From Dokdonella_A soli (lineage in GTDB: Bacteria; Pseudomonadota; Gammaproteobacteria; Xanthomonadales; Rhodanobacteraceae): a stretch of 64,000 nucleotides of DNA. The first letter of the stretch is position 1; every line of letters starts with the position of its first letter. Below the pieces are notes generated by a model that worked only from the letters and a program-made list of their open reading frames with translations, did not search any database and was not told the DNA's origin. The stretch is from positions 124,001 to 188,000 of the forward strand of contig NZ_BAAAEU010000010.1 of the NCBI RefSeq assembly GCF_039523175.1, read 5' to 3'. Below are positions 1 through 8,447 of the stretch, one piece after another. Both the position numbers and the translations under genes were made by a program.

Positions 1-137
1 GCCTGAAACCGCAGCCGACGCAGGTCCGCGTCGTCGATCTCGCCGGCGGACATCACTACAACGGCGACTACGCGGCGCTCGGTGCGCTGATCGTGAGCAG
101 CTTGCCGATGGCGCCGGCTGCGGCGCGTTCGCCCTAG
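1..137 (+). CDS. C-terminal end of a VirJ/AcvB-family protein (partial)
   Basis: Codons run in frame from base 3 to a TAG at 135-137, giving about 44 C-terminal residues; the rest lies outside the window. The stretch VRVVDLAGGHHYNGDYAALG resembles the C-terminus of VirJ/AcvB-type serine hydrolases, where a GGHHF-D-GDY motif carries the presumed catalytic His and is followed by a short helix. Those proteins are periplasmic, and AcvB-type members hydrolyse aminoacyl-phosphatidylglycerol. A second VirJ/AcvB-like gene (4194-5066) and an mprF-like synthase (1497-4124) lie nearby, which supports a related role. Only the tail is visible, so family membership rests on one motif and function is inferred. 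Confidence 0.6.
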   Translation, partial: LKPQPTQVRVVDLAGGHHYNGDYAALGALIVSSLPMAPAAARSP

Positions 138-221
138 GCTGGAATGCGGCCACGCGGCGGTTCCGGCGCCGTGCCCGTATACTTGTGGCCCCACGCCTCA
201 CACCCCGCCAGCGCAGCGCCG

Positions 222-635
222 ATGATCAGCCGACCGAATGTCCCGAACGCCGCGCACGCGTGCTTTGCGATCGTTGCCTTGGCATTGGGCGGCATCACCG
301 GCGACCTGCGCGCCGATCCGCCGCTGCAGTCGGCGCAAGGCCACACAGAGCAGGCGGCCGCACCGACGATCGCGGTCGTCACCCTGCACGCGGCAGGGGA
401 GGAAGCGGATCCCGATATCGTTCCCGCTCCGGGTGCAGGGCCTGGCATCGCTTTCGACGAACTGCCGCGTGAGATCGGCGTACGCGTACGCGTGCTCACG
501 CGTGGCGAACACGTGCATGTCGGCATGGTCCGCGCTGCTGATGCGCGCCACGTCACGCTGTCGGTATCCCAGCGCGGCGGCAGCGCGACCTATGTGTTGT
601 CGCGCGACCAGATCGAGCGCATCGATCCGGGCTGA
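222..635 (+). CDS. small secreted protein, tandem paralogue 1
   Basis: A 137-residue protein with an N-terminal hydrophobic stretch (about residues 10-25) ending in LRA-D, a typical signal peptidase I site, so it is probably periplasmic. I chose the ATG at 222 because it places this signal at the N-terminus; an in-frame ATG at 144 would add 26 residues ahead of it. The middle is Ala/Pro-rich linker. The last 55 or so residues form a compact beta-rich module (VRVLTRGEHVHVGMVRAAD, then YVLSRDQIERI) that matches the end of the next gene. The pattern recalls SH3- or Sm-like small barrels, but I do not recognise the family and assign no function. Confidence 0.7.
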   Translation: MISRPNVPNAAHACFAIVALALGGITGDLRADPPLQSAQGHTEQAAAPTIAVVTLHAAGEEADPDIVPAPGAGPGIAFDELPREIGVRVRVLTRGEHVHVGMVRAADARHVTLSVSQRGGSATYVLSRDQIERIDPG

Positions 636-753
636 GCACGCCCTTCCGCACCTGCAAAAGTGACCGCTGTAGCGGAATGCGTCACCAGGTTGTGCTCCCA
701 TGCGCGTGCCATCGCGCGACCGCGCGGTCGCCGGACGCGAGGGGGTTCGGGCA

Positions 754-1212
754 ATGACGAAGAAGATTCCGACCGGCTGGACGCTGGGCTGCGGATTGCT
801 GTTCGCTCTGTCCGCGCAGGCGGCAACGCTGGAGGAGGACGAGGCACGCATCGAGGCGTTGCTGCAGGCCGAGCATGCCGCCGCGGTGCGCTCCGATATG
901 TCCACGATCGCGGTCGCGGTCCCCGACACACCGGCGCCGGTGGTTGCAGAGGTTGTCGCTCCGCCCGCGGATGCAGTCACGAATGAGGACTGGCTGGCGC
1001 CGGCGCCAGCCCGCGACAGTGATCTGCAATTCGCCGATCTCGCTCAGCATGTCGGCGGCAGGGTCTCGATCGTCACGGCCGGCGAGCGCGTGCATCGCGG
1101 CACGATCGTTGCCGCGAATGCGCGCCAGGTGATCCTGCAGGTGCGCCAACCCGGCGGCCATGCGAGCTACACGTTGCGTCGCGAACAGGTGGTCCGCATC
1201 GACGCGCGCTGA
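754..1212 (+). CDS. small secreted protein, tandem paralogue 2
   Basis: A 152-residue protein with a signal peptide (MTKKIPTGWTLGCGLLFALS, cleavage near AQA-A) followed by an acidic helical segment, an Ala/Pro/Val linker and a C-terminal module (VSIVTAGERVHRGTIVAAN, then YTLRREQVVRI). That module aligns without gaps to the C-terminus of the gene ending at 635, so the two are a tandem duplication. The ATG at 754 follows a purine-rich GAGGGGG stretch; an in-frame ATG at 700 would bury the signal peptide. The stop lies 8 bases before the next gene, suggesting co-transcription. The function is unknown. Confidence 0.72.
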   Translation: MTKKIPTGWTLGCGLLFALSAQAATLEEDEARIEALLQAEHAAAVRSDMSTIAVAVPDTPAPVVAEVVAPPADAVTNEDWLAPAPARDSDLQFADLAQHVGGRVSIVTAGERVHRGTIVAANARQVILQVRQPGGHASYTLRREQVVRIDAR

Positions 1213-1220
1213 GCGCCGCC

Positions 1221-1487
1221 ATGTTCACGTTGATCTATCTCGTCTTCATGATGCCGGTGCTGGCCGGGCTGCTGTACCTGCTGGGTGTCGCGCGTGTCTG
1301 GCGGCAGAGTTGGGTTCTGGCGGTGTTCATGCTGCCGTTCTGGCCGACTGTGCCTGCGCAGCGCCTGCTCGCCGGGCGCACCGACTACGCGCACGGCGAG
1401 ACGTACTCCGACCACGGCTTGCTCGACCACAGCGCGCGCTACGACCTTGCCGGCCTCGTCACCGGCACGAGCCTGCTGCCACGCTGA
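1221..1487 (+). CDS. small inner-membrane protein of unknown function
   Basis: An 88-residue protein with two hydrophobic segments (about residues 1-22 and 30-45) separated by a short basic loop (RVWRQ), followed by a polar C-terminal half rich in Tyr, His and Asp. It starts 8 bases after the preceding secreted protein and reads in the same direction. It ends 9 bases before the converging stop of mprF. I do not recognise the family; spacing suggests it belongs to the same transcript as the two secreted paralogues. Confidence 0.6.
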   Translation: MFTLIYLVFMMPVLAGLLYLLGVARVWRQSWVLAVFMLPFWPTVPAQRLLAGRTDYAHGETYSDHGLLDHSARYDLAGLVTGTSLLPR

Positions 1488-1496
1488 GCCCCGCGA

Positions 1497-4124
1497 TCAG
1501 CGACCGATCAGGAACCGGCGATAGCCGCCGGCGACCAGCGCCGCGATGTCGATCAGCAGCCCCGGCACCCACAGCCCGCGCGGGTAGGCGAGGTAGGAGC
1601 CGGTCCACTCCGGACCGAACTTCTCCTTGTAGCGGCGCAGGCCCTGGTAGTTGTAGAAGCGGCCGCCGTACTGGAACGCGAGCGCGGCGAGGCGCTCGTT
1701 GACTCGCGCGTACGGGTTGTCGCCGACCGCGGACAAGGGCGCCATGCCAAGGCTGAAGCTCGCATAGCCCTGTTCCTTGGCCCATTGCATGACCCGCGCG
1801 AACAGGAAGTCCATCGTGCCGCGCGGTGCGCCATCGATGTGGCGCATCAGGTCGACGCTGGCGGTGCCGTTCGGTCCGTACGGCGGCAGCACGTTCGCGA
1901 ACGCGATCACCTCGCCTGCGCGGCGCACGAGTGCGAGCGGACTCCACGCGAAATAGTCCGGATCGAAATGGCCGAGCGAGAAGCTCTTCTCGTGCGCGCC
2001 CTTGTCCTCGAGCCAGGCGTCGGAAACGCGCTCGAGGTCGGTCATCAGCACGGTGTCGAACGGCGGTTCGACGAGTTCGAACGTGAGTTGTTCCTTGACC
2101 GAGCGATTGACCGCCTGGCGCAGGTCTTCCCAGCGCTTGCCGGCCAGCGTGAACTCGGAAAGACGGATCGTCGCGAGTTCGCCGAGCTTGAACAGGTCGA
2201 ATCCGAGGTCGTGGTACAGCGAGAGATCCGGTTCGAGCACCTCGTAGAACACCGGCACGCGATCCTGCGCGTCGGCGAAGTGGCGGAAATCGAGGATCGC
2301 GCGCTTGATCGCGGCTTCCGGGCCGCACGGCGAGCCGAGCGCGACGAGGCGGTCGCGCACCGCGCCATAGGCGACTACCGCGTGATTGTCCGCGGACCAG
2401 AACAGGTGCTTGTCGCCCATGAACGACAGATGCGCGAATTCGCCGCCGCCATGCGCGTGGTACACCGTACGTGCGCGCTCCAGCTCCTCGTGCGCCGGCA
2501 GTTTCAGCGGTGGGCGCCTGACCGAGAACGACTGCCAGATCAGGTAGATCGCCAGCCCGAGCAGAGCCGCGAACAGGCCGCGGCCGATCCGCGAGGAATG
2601 CTCGCCGACGCCGAAATACCAGAGGTCGAAGCTGTCGTCGCCCAGCACGGCCCAGACGCCGACCGCGAAGAACGCGCAGACGACGATGATCAGGCCGCTG
2701 AGCCAGGTGAACGTGGTCAGCGAGGTCAGGCTCATCGCGCGCTGGGTGAATTCGCGCTTGCGCATGCGCAGCAGCACCGCGACCGCAAGCAGGAACAACG
2801 CCTCGCCGAAATGCAGGCCCTTGGTCACCGCGAGCACCGCGCCGACCACCAGCACCCAGAGCGTGAGCCGGTAGGCGACACGCAGGCGTCCGTCGATGCC
2901 GCGGCCGAGGCCGAGCAGCAGCACGCCGGTCAGGATCGACAGCCAGTACGAGCTTTCGACCGCGGCCAGTGGCAGGTGCTGGCGCACCACCTCGATGTGC
3001 TCGCGCACGGCCGGAATCGCGGCCGAGCCGAGCAGCACCAGCCCGGAACCGAACGTGAGCACCGCGAGCACGCGGATGCCGAGACCGGCGAGCAGACTCG
3101 CCGGCAGGCCGAGCACGCCGAACAGCGGATGCGTCTGCAGGCGTGCGGCGACGCGCGCGACGCCGGGCAGCTGGCCGGCGAGCATGCCGGAGCCGACATA
3201 GAGTCCGGTCAGCAGCGGCAGCAGGTAGTAGCCGATGCGGAACAGGAACAGACCGGACAGCACCTGCGCGTTGTCGTAGCCGCCGCTGGTCAGCGCAAGC
3301 AGCATCAGGCCATCGAAGACGCCGAAGCCGCCCGGGATCAGGCTGAGCAGGCCGAGCGTCTGCGCCGCGGCGAAGCTCGCGAGCAGCGGGCCGGGTTTCA
3401 CGTGCGCGCCGGATATGTACAGGCAACCGTACAGCACGGCCGCGCTCAGGACCCAGTCGATCAGTGACAGCGCGGCCAGCGCCAGCTTCAGGCGCAGCGG
3501 CGGCAGGTCCAGCCCGCGCGGCAGCCAGCGCATCAACCGACGCCGCGTGGTCAGGATCAGGAATGCCGGCAGGTAGCACGCGGCCGCGACCAGCACCGCT
3601 ACGCTGAGCCAGCGCGTCGTCGCGCTTGGCGTGATCGGCAGCGAGCCGAACGCGAGCGTCGCGATGATCAGCACGGACAACCCGAGCGGCAGCGACAGCA
3701 CCTGCAACCCGATCAGCGCGGCGCCGACCGGCAGTTCGACGCGCCGTGCGGTGAAGCCGAGCAGGCGCACGCCGGAACCGATCGCGCCGGAGAGGTTGAG
3801 GACGTTCGCGAGCGCATTCGCGACGAACGCGAGGCGGAACACCTCGCGCGTCGGCACGTGCATGCCGAGCCAGCGCGCGATCACCACATCGATCAGGCCG
3901 GTGAACGCGACCGCAACCAGCGCGAGCAGTGCGATGCCGAGCGCGGGCCAGGTCGGCACGTCGAGCAGCGTGCGCTGCATTTCGGGCAGGTCGAACTCGT
4001 CGATGCCGCGCACGACCAGCCAGCCGACCAGCGCGAGGAACGCGATCGGCACCAGCCAGCGCAGGCGTGCCGCCCAGCCGCGCGCGACCGGCGGACTGGG
4101 GCTGGCAGCGGTTTCGGTGCTCAT
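1497..4124 (-). CDS. mprF: MprF-type phosphatidylglycerol aminoacyltransferase/flippase
   Basis: An 875-residue protein with the two-part MprF layout. The N-terminal 540 or so residues are a run of hydrophobic membrane segments (flippase domain). The cytoplasmic C-terminal third is a DUF2156 aminoacyltransferase domain, with recognisable stretches such as LGSPCGPEAA, DLFKLGE, SLGHFDPDYF, VDLMRH and FSLGMAPLS. Family members transfer Lys or Ala from aminoacyl-tRNA to phosphatidylglycerol and move the product to the outer leaflet, reducing surface charge and sensitivity to cationic peptides. The amino acid used cannot be read from sequence. The gene starts 69 bases downstream of the acvB-like gene on the same strand, so the two are probably an operon. 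Length and architecture are normal for the family. Confidence 0.93.
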   Translation of the reverse strand: MSTETAASPSPPVARGWAARLRWLVPIAFLALVGWLVVRGIDEFDLPEMQRTLLDVPTWPALGIALLALVAVAFTGLIDVVIARWLGMHVPTREVFRLAFVANALANVLNLSGAIGSGVRLLGFTARRVELPVGAALIGLQVLSLPLGLSVLIIATLAFGSLPITPSATTRWLSVAVLVAAACYLPAFLILTTRRRLMRWLPRGLDLPPLRLKLALAALSLIDWVLSAAVLYGCLYISGAHVKPGPLLASFAAAQTLGLLSLIPGGFGVFDGLMLLALTSGGYDNAQVLSGLFLFRIGYYLLPLLTGLYVGSGMLAGQLPGVARVAARLQTHPLFGVLGLPASLLAGLGIRVLAVLTFGSGLVLLGSAAIPAVREHIEVVRQHLPLAAVESSYWLSILTGVLLLGLGRGIDGRLRVAYRLTLWVLVVGAVLAVTKGLHFGEALFLLAVAVLLRMRKREFTQRAMSLTSLTTFTWLSGLIIVVCAFFAVGVWAVLGDDSFDLWYFGVGEHSSRIGRGLFAALLGLAIYLIWQSFSVRRPPLKLPAHEELERARTVYHAHGGGEFAHLSFMGDKHLFWSADNHAVVAYGAVRDRLVALGSPCGPEAAIKRAILDFRHFADAQDRVPVFYEVLEPDLSLYHDLGFDLFKLGELATIRLSEFTLAGKRWEDLRQAVNRSVKEQLTFELVEPPFDTVLMTDLERVSDAWLEDKGAHEKSFSLGHFDPDYFAWSPLALVRRAGEVIAFANVLPPYGPNGTASVDLMRHIDGAPRGTMDFLFARVMQWAKEQGYASFSLGMAPLSAVGDNPYARVNERLAALAFQYGGRFYNYQGLRRYKEKFGPEWTGSYLAYPRGLWVPGLLIDIAALVAGGYRRFLIGR

Positions 4125-4193
4125 GCGAACGCCCTTCTTCCCTGAGACTTCGCGAAGTTTAGCCGCGCGGGACGCCCACGCGCGCGACCCCGA

Positions 4194-5066
4194 TCAATAC
4201 TTCGCGCTGGCGTCGAGCAGATCCTTGACGCTCTGCACGTACTGCGGCATCCAGTTCTTCGGCACGCCGAAACCGTGGCCGACCTTCGGCAGCATGACGG
4301 CTTTCGAGTCCTTCTGTCCGGCGGCGAAATCCGACGCGAACTTCGGATCGCAGACCTGGTCCGCCTCGCCCTGCAGGATGCGCCACGGTGCGTTGACCGT
4401 CTCGCGTTTGTCGAACATCCAGGTCGGCGGTTGCTTCTGCCAATGCTGGGTCAGGCCGCCGGCGCCGGCGCAGAACGGTTTGTGGATCAGCAGGTCCGGA
4501 CAGAAACCGAGGCTGATGCCGCCGCCGAGACGCTGGCCGGCGTCCGCGGCGAGTGCGGCGTACACGATGGTGGCGCCGGAGGAGTAGCCGATCACGATCG
4601 GGCGCGTGTCCGGCGGCAGGTTCAGCTTGCGCGCGAGATCGGCGCCGAGCTTCGCGAGCACGCCGTGCGCGTCGCTGCACTGCGCGCCGCCGCCGTCGAG
4701 GCCCTTCAGGAACTGCGGCGTGCTGAAGCCGGCGACCCAGTAGCCGAGCGCGGCCGCCTGGTGTGCCATGTCGGTGACGCCGAGGTTCCAGCCGCCGTCA
4801 CCGGAGGCAAACAATGCGAGTCCCTTGCTTTCGCCGGCCGGCCGGTACACCGCGACCTCGCCGAAGCCGTCGATGCTGATCCAGCGGTCGACCTGCGGAT
4901 CGCGGACAGGTGCCGCGGTCTTGCGCGGCTTGGACGGCACCTTGCCCGAGTGCGCGGTGGCAGGCTTGGTCGCGTCGCCCAAGGAGGGATCGGCGGCCTG
5001 CGCGGTCAGGGCGGTGCAAAGGGCGAATGCCAGCGTAGTGGCGGCGAAGCGGGAAGAACGGCTCAA
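4194..5066 (-). CDS. AcvB/VirJ-like periplasmic serine hydrolase (probable aminoacyl-PG hydrolase)
   Basis: A 290-residue protein with a signal peptide ending near TAQAA. The alpha/beta hydrolase features are an SGDGGW oxyanion-type motif (88-93), the nucleophile elbow GYSSG (160-164, Ser162) and a late His in KVGHGFG (His264). This matches the VirJ/AcvB family, whose Agrobacterium AcvB and Pseudomonas PA0919 members hydrolyse lysyl- or alanyl-phosphatidylglycerol and are encoded next to the synthase. Here the synthase mprF follows directly, so the same substrate is likely. The start is TTG at 5066: the frame is open upstream only to a TAG at 5100-5102 with no other start codon, and TTG gives a complete signal peptide. 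Confidence 0.85.
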   Translation of the reverse strand: MSRSSRFAATTLAFALCTALTAQAADPSLGDATKPATAHSGKVPSKPRKTAAPVRDPQVDRWISIDGFGEVAVYRPAGESKGLALFASGDGGWNLGVTDMAHQAAALGYWVAGFSTPQFLKGLDGGGAQCSDAHGVLAKLGADLARKLNLPPDTRPIVIGYSSGATIVYAALAADAGQRLGGGISLGFCPDLLIHKPFCAGAGGLTQHWQKQPPTWMFDKRETVNAPWRILQGEADQVCDPKFASDFAAGQKDSKAVMLPKVGHGFGVPKNWMPQYVQSVKDLLDASAKY

Positions 5067-5150
5067 GCGACGGATTCCGGGACAGACAACCGCGGCACGC
5101 TAGCCGATGACGGCGTTGCTGTCACGCGGTCGCAGTTTGAATACCCACCA

Positions 5151-5182
5151 CCGTTCGCGCTGTGGTATCGAGGGGTGAACGG
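5151..5182. repeat. REP-like palindrome, GGTATCGA core
   Basis: A 32-base imperfect inverted repeat running from CCGTTCGC to GTGAACGG with GGTATCGA in the loop. It resembles the reverse complement of the element at 36287-36318 (about 25 of 32 bases by hand). It lies in the 282-base gap between the acvB-like gene and cydX, in which I see no gene. Confidence 0.55.
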
Positions 5183-5348
5183 TTTCTGGGTCCGCCGTTC
5201 ATGGTGACTCGCGCCATCCTGGCGCTCGCCCTACGGGCCAGCTTCGCTGTTCGCGCGCGTTCCTGCGCGCGTCGTCGATACCTCGCCACGAACGGCTATT
5301 CATTCAAACAGAGGCAGTACGCGCGCGCGCGGACTGATTCGCGTCGAT

Positions 5349-5480
5349 TCAGTGCGGCGGCGCTTCTTCGTCGGCCTTGCGCCGCGCGACATCGTCGGCG
5401 TGCAGTTCGAACCACATCGCATTCAGGATCGCGAATGCGCAGGCGAGGCCGAGGCCGAGAATCCAGCTGAAATACCACAT
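5349..5480 (-). CDS. cydX: CydX-type small subunit of cytochrome bd oxidase
   Basis: A 43-residue single-span membrane protein starting MWYFSWILGLGLACAF, closely matching the CydX/YbgT pattern (E. coli CydX begins MWYFAWILG). CydX packs against CydA and is needed for stable haem binding and activity of the bd-I quinol oxidase. It lies downstream of cydB on the same strand, as in other cyd operons, but a structured repeat of about 110 bases separates them. The C-terminal tail is charged (HADDVARRKADEE), as expected for the cytoplasmic end. The ATG at 5480 is the only start giving the family N-terminus. Confidence 0.93.
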   Translation of the reverse strand: MWYFSWILGLGLACAFAILNAMWFELHADDVARRKADEEAPPH

Positions 5481-5483
5481 GGG

Positions 5484-5592
5484 GCAAACCTCCGGTTTGC
5501 GGGAATGGAGAATGGGGAATCGGGAATGGCAGAGCGGTCCGTGAGCACGTGGAGCCGCTGTTCGCATTCCCGATTCTCAATTCCCGATTCCC
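5484..5592. repeat. composite inverted repeat between cydB and cydX
   Basis: Two structures lie side by side. A hairpin with a 7-bp perfect stem (GCAAACC/GGTTTGC, 5484-5500) is followed by a larger inverted repeat. Its left arm (5501-5529) is built from iterations of GGGAAT-GG and its right arm (5563-5592) is the complementary ATTCCCGATTC series. Intergenic repeats built from short GGGAATGG- or GATTCGTGATT-type iterations are common in xanthomonads, and a similar one lies at 38601-38721. The element could form a stem in the cyd transcript and affect CydX yield. Confidence 0.7.
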
Positions 5593-5599
5593 GGCTCCA

Positions 5600-6733
5600 T
5601 CAATACATTCCGTGCGATTGCTTCACATGTTCCAGGCTGACCCGTCCGCGCAGCACGCGGTACACCCAGGTCGTGTAACCGATCACGATCGGCAGCAGCA
5701 CGGCCGTGACCAGCAGCATCAACCCGAGTGTGGTCCTGCTGCTCGATGCGTCCCAGACGGTCAGGCTGCTGCGCGGATCGAGGCTCGACGGCAGCAGGAA
5801 TGGAAACAGCGCGAAACCCGCCGAGGTGATCGTGCCGGCGACCGCGAACGCGCTGGCGACGAACGCACTTGCATGGCGCCGACGCACGGAAAGCCGTGGC
5901 GCGGCCAGCGCAGCGAGGATTGCGATGCCCGCGGCGACGCAGGCCCAGTTGCCGAGCGGGCCGTTGCCAAGCCAGCCCCCGCTGTGCGCGACCTCCTTCA
6001 GCAGCGGATTGGACGGCCCCCCCGCGGCAATGCCGCCGTCAATCGCGTAGCCGGTCACGCCAAAGGCGAGCCACACGCCGGCAGCCACGTACAGCGCGAC
6101 GAACGCGAACGACAGACTGCGCAGCAGGTGTTCGGCGCGCCGCGCGATCACCTCGTCCGCCTTCACCGCCGCCCAGGCGGCGCCATGCATCAGCAACAGC
6201 GCGACCGACACCAGGCCGACCAGCAACGGGAACGGTCGCAGCAGTCCGAGAAAGCCGCCTTCGTAACTCATGCGCAGCGTCTCGTCGTAGCGGAACGGCA
6301 CGCCGAGGAACAGGTTGCCGAACGCGACGCCGAAGATCAGCGCCGGGATCAGGCCGGCGATCGTCAGGATCCGGTCCCAGGTTTCGCGCCAGCGCGGATC
6401 GGTGAGTTTGTTGCGGAAGTTGAAACCGACCGGGCGCACGATGAACGCGAGCAGCAGCACCAGCATCGCGAAATAGAAGCCCGAGAACGCGGCCGCGTAC
6501 AGCAGCGGCCATGCCGCGAACACCGCGCCGGCGCCGAGGATCAGCCAGACCTGGTTGCCTTCCCAGACCGGCTCGATCGTCTCCAGCAATGCACGGCGTT
6601 CGTCGTCGTCCCGGGCGAGCACGCGCAGCAACGCGGCGACACCGAGGTCGAAGCCGTCCATGACCGCGAAGCCGATCAGCAAGGCGCCGAGCAGCAGCCA
6701 CCAGACGATGCGCAGGGTTTCGTAGTCGAGCAT
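5600..6733 (-). CDS. cydB: cytochrome bd ubiquinol oxidase subunit II
   Basis: A 377-residue polytopic membrane protein beginning MLDYETLRIVWWLLLGALLI, the classic CydB N-terminus (MIDYE-LR--WW). The next hydrophobic stretch contains GFAVMDGFDLG and is followed by the conserved WEGNQVWLI. CydB is the structural partner of CydA in the bd-type quinol:O2 oxidase of the inner membrane. The ATG at 6733 is preceded by GGTGA at suitable distance; a GTG three codons upstream (6742) is less likely. It lies 160 bases downstream of cydA, separated by a REP-like element, and ends 108 bases upstream of the repeat-flanked cydX. Confidence 0.96.
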   Translation of the reverse strand: MLDYETLRIVWWLLLGALLIGFAVMDGFDLGVAALLRVLARDDDERRALLETIEPVWEGNQVWLILGAGAVFAAWPLLYAAAFSGFYFAMLVLLLAFIVRPVGFNFRNKLTDPRWRETWDRILTIAGLIPALIFGVAFGNLFLGVPFRYDETLRMSYEGGFLGLLRPFPLLVGLVSVALLLMHGAAWAAVKADEVIARRAEHLLRSLSFAFVALYVAAGVWLAFGVTGYAIDGGIAAGGPSNPLLKEVAHSGGWLGNGPLGNWACVAAGIAILAALAAPRLSVRRRHASAFVASAFAVAGTITSAGFALFPFLLPSSLDPRSSLTVWDASSSRTTLGLMLLVTAVLLPIVIGYTTWVYRVLRGRVSLEHVKQSHGMY

Positions 6734-6758
6734 AGGAGTCACCGTTGCTGCTCTTTTG

Positions 6759-6863
6759 TCGTCATTCCGGCGAAAGCCGGAATCCAGTTTCGCTCTGTTG
6801 GAAGATCAAGTTGGATTCCGGCTTGACCAGCCGTTCGGCTGTTTAAAGCCGCCGGAATGACGA
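6759..6863. repeat. REP/MITE-like element between cydA and cydB
   Basis: A 105-base element with 13-bp perfect inverted termini, TCGTCATTCCGGC at the left and its complement ending at 6863. It has internal complementary blocks (CCGGCGAAAGCCGG; GGAATCCA with TGGATTCC). Its right 39 bases match the reverse complement of the element at 53125-53177 closely (about 35 positions by hand). It carries no open reading frame and looks like a non-autonomous intergenic repeat. Confidence 0.75.
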
Positions 6864-6893
6864 AGTGGGCGCGTGGCGTGATGCCGCAAGTGT

Positions 6894-8447
6894 TCATGCT
6901 CGCGACTCCGCAGCCGGCGGCCACATGCCGAGGCCGTCGGGGCCCTTGCGCGCGTATTTCAGCATCAGGATCGCGTCGACGACCGCGAGCGCGGTGTAGA
7001 AGATCACAAAGCCGGCGAGGCTGGTCGCGACCTGCGCCGCAGACACCGACGACACGCCGAGCGCGGTCGGCAGCACGCCTTCGATCGCCCACGGCTGGCG
7101 GCCGTATTCGGCGACGATCCAGCCGAGTTCGATCGCCAGCCACGGCAGCGGCAGGCTCCACAGCGCGACCTTCAGGTACCAGCGATGCCGGTCGAGTTCG
7201 CGCCTTGCGGCGAGCCAGAACGAGAAGCCGAACAACGCGATGAACCACATCCCGCAGCCGACCATGATGCGGAATGCCCAGAACAGCACCGGCACGTTCG
7301 GGATCGTGCTCGCCGCGGCCTTGCCGATGTCGGCCGGCGTCGCCCTAGCCGGATCGTCGAGCACACGCTTGAGCAGCAATGCGTAGCCGAGATCCCTCTT
7401 GTGCGCCTCGAACTCCGCACGTGCCTGCGCGTCGTCGCGGTTCGCGTGCAACCTCTGCATCGCCGCGTACGCCTGCATGCCGTTGCCGATGCGCTGCTCG
7501 GCGTCGGCGACGAGTTCCTTGATGCCGGGAAGCACGCCACTCAGCGAGCGCGTACCGATGATGCCCATGACCCACGGAATGTGGATCGCGAAGTGCGTCG
7601 TGCGCTCCGCGACATCCGGGAACCCGAAAGCGGTGAACGACGCGGGCGCAGGTTCGGTTTCCCACATCGCCTCGATCGCGGCGAGCTTCATCTTCTGGTT
7701 CTCGGACACCGTGTAGCCCGATTCATCGCCGAGCACGACCACGCTGAGTGCGGCGGCGAGGCCGAAACTCGCAGCGACCGTCATCGAGCGCTTCGCGAAG
7801 TCCACATTGCGGCCCCTGAGCAGGTACCAGGCGCTGATCGACAGCACGAACATCGCGCCGAGCACGTAGCCGGCGCTGACCGTGTGCACGAACTTCGACT
7901 GCGCGACCGGGTTGAAGATCACTGCGCCGAAGTCGGTGATCTCCATGCGCATCGTGTCGAAGTTGAACTCGCTGCCGACCGGATTCTGCATCCACGCATT
8001 CGCGATCAGGATCCACAGCGCGGAAAGATTGGTGCCGAGCGCGAGCAGGAACGTGACGATCAGATGCTTCACGCGCGACAGCCGGTCCCAGCCGAAGAAG
8101 AACAGGCCGATGAAGGTCGCCTCGAGGAAGAACGCCATCAGGCCTTCGATCGCCAGCGGCGTGCCGAAGATGTCGCCGACGTAGTGCGCGTAGTAGGCCC
8201 AGTTGGTGCCGAACTGGAATTCCATCGTCACGCCGGTGGCGACGCCCATCGCGAAGTTGATCCCGAACAGCACGCCCCAGAACTGCGTCATGCGTTTCCA
8301 GATCTCGCGCCCGGTCATCACGTAGACCGCTTCCATGATCGCGAGCATCCACGACAGGCCCAGCGTCAGCGGCACGAACAGGAAGTGATACAGCGCCGTC
8401 AGCGCGAACTGCAGGCGCGACAGGACAACGACGGTCTCATCGATCAT
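6894..8447 (-). CDS. cydA: cytochrome bd ubiquinol oxidase subunit I
   Basis: A 517-residue membrane protein nearly collinear with E. coli CydA. It has ELSRLQFALTALYHF-type N-terminal sequence with the haem-ligand His21, FEFQFGTNW-type sequence in the first loops, KFVHTVSAGY with the second haem-ligand His, FRIMVGCGM near the third ligand, and the GRQPWAI signature. A long Q-loop (region around AEQRIGNGMQAY to RDLGYALLLKR) places it in the long-loop CydA subfamily. The enzyme oxidises ubiquinol and reduces oxygen with high affinity. Its start overlaps the end of cydP by 11 bases, indicating one transcript. No cydDC transporter genes are in the window. Confidence 0.97.
   Translation of the reverse strand: MIDETVVVLSRLQFALTALYHFLFVPLTLGLSWMLAIMEAVYVMTGREIWKRMTQFWGVLFGINFAMGVATGVTMEFQFGTNWAYYAHYVGDIFGTPLAIEGLMAFFLEATFIGLFFFGWDRLSRVKHLIVTFLLALGTNLSALWILIANAWMQNPVGSEFNFDTMRMEITDFGAVIFNPVAQSKFVHTVSAGYVLGAMFVLSISAWYLLRGRNVDFAKRSMTVAASFGLAAALSVVVLGDESGYTVSENQKMKLAAIEAMWETEPAPASFTAFGFPDVAERTTHFAIHIPWVMGIIGTRSLSGVLPGIKELVADAEQRIGNGMQAYAAMQRLHANRDDAQARAEFEAHKRDLGYALLLKRVLDDPARATPADIGKAAASTIPNVPVLFWAFRIMVGCGMWFIALFGFSFWLAARRELDRHRWYLKVALWSLPLPWLAIELGWIVAEYGRQPWAIEGVLPTALGVSSVSAAQVATSLAGFVIFYTALAVVDAILMLKYARKGPDGLGMWPPAAESRA

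Noticed and set aside
1785..3467. 560-codon open frame opposite mprF
   Set aside because: It is antisense to a well-supported MprF, and its translation is low-complexity Gln/Glu/Arg/Ala-rich without domains, as expected of a GC-rich complement.
5162..5470. 102-residue Arg-rich frame in the gap before cydX
   Set aside because: It runs through a REP-like palindrome and opposite cydX, and its composition is that of non-coding GC-rich DNA.
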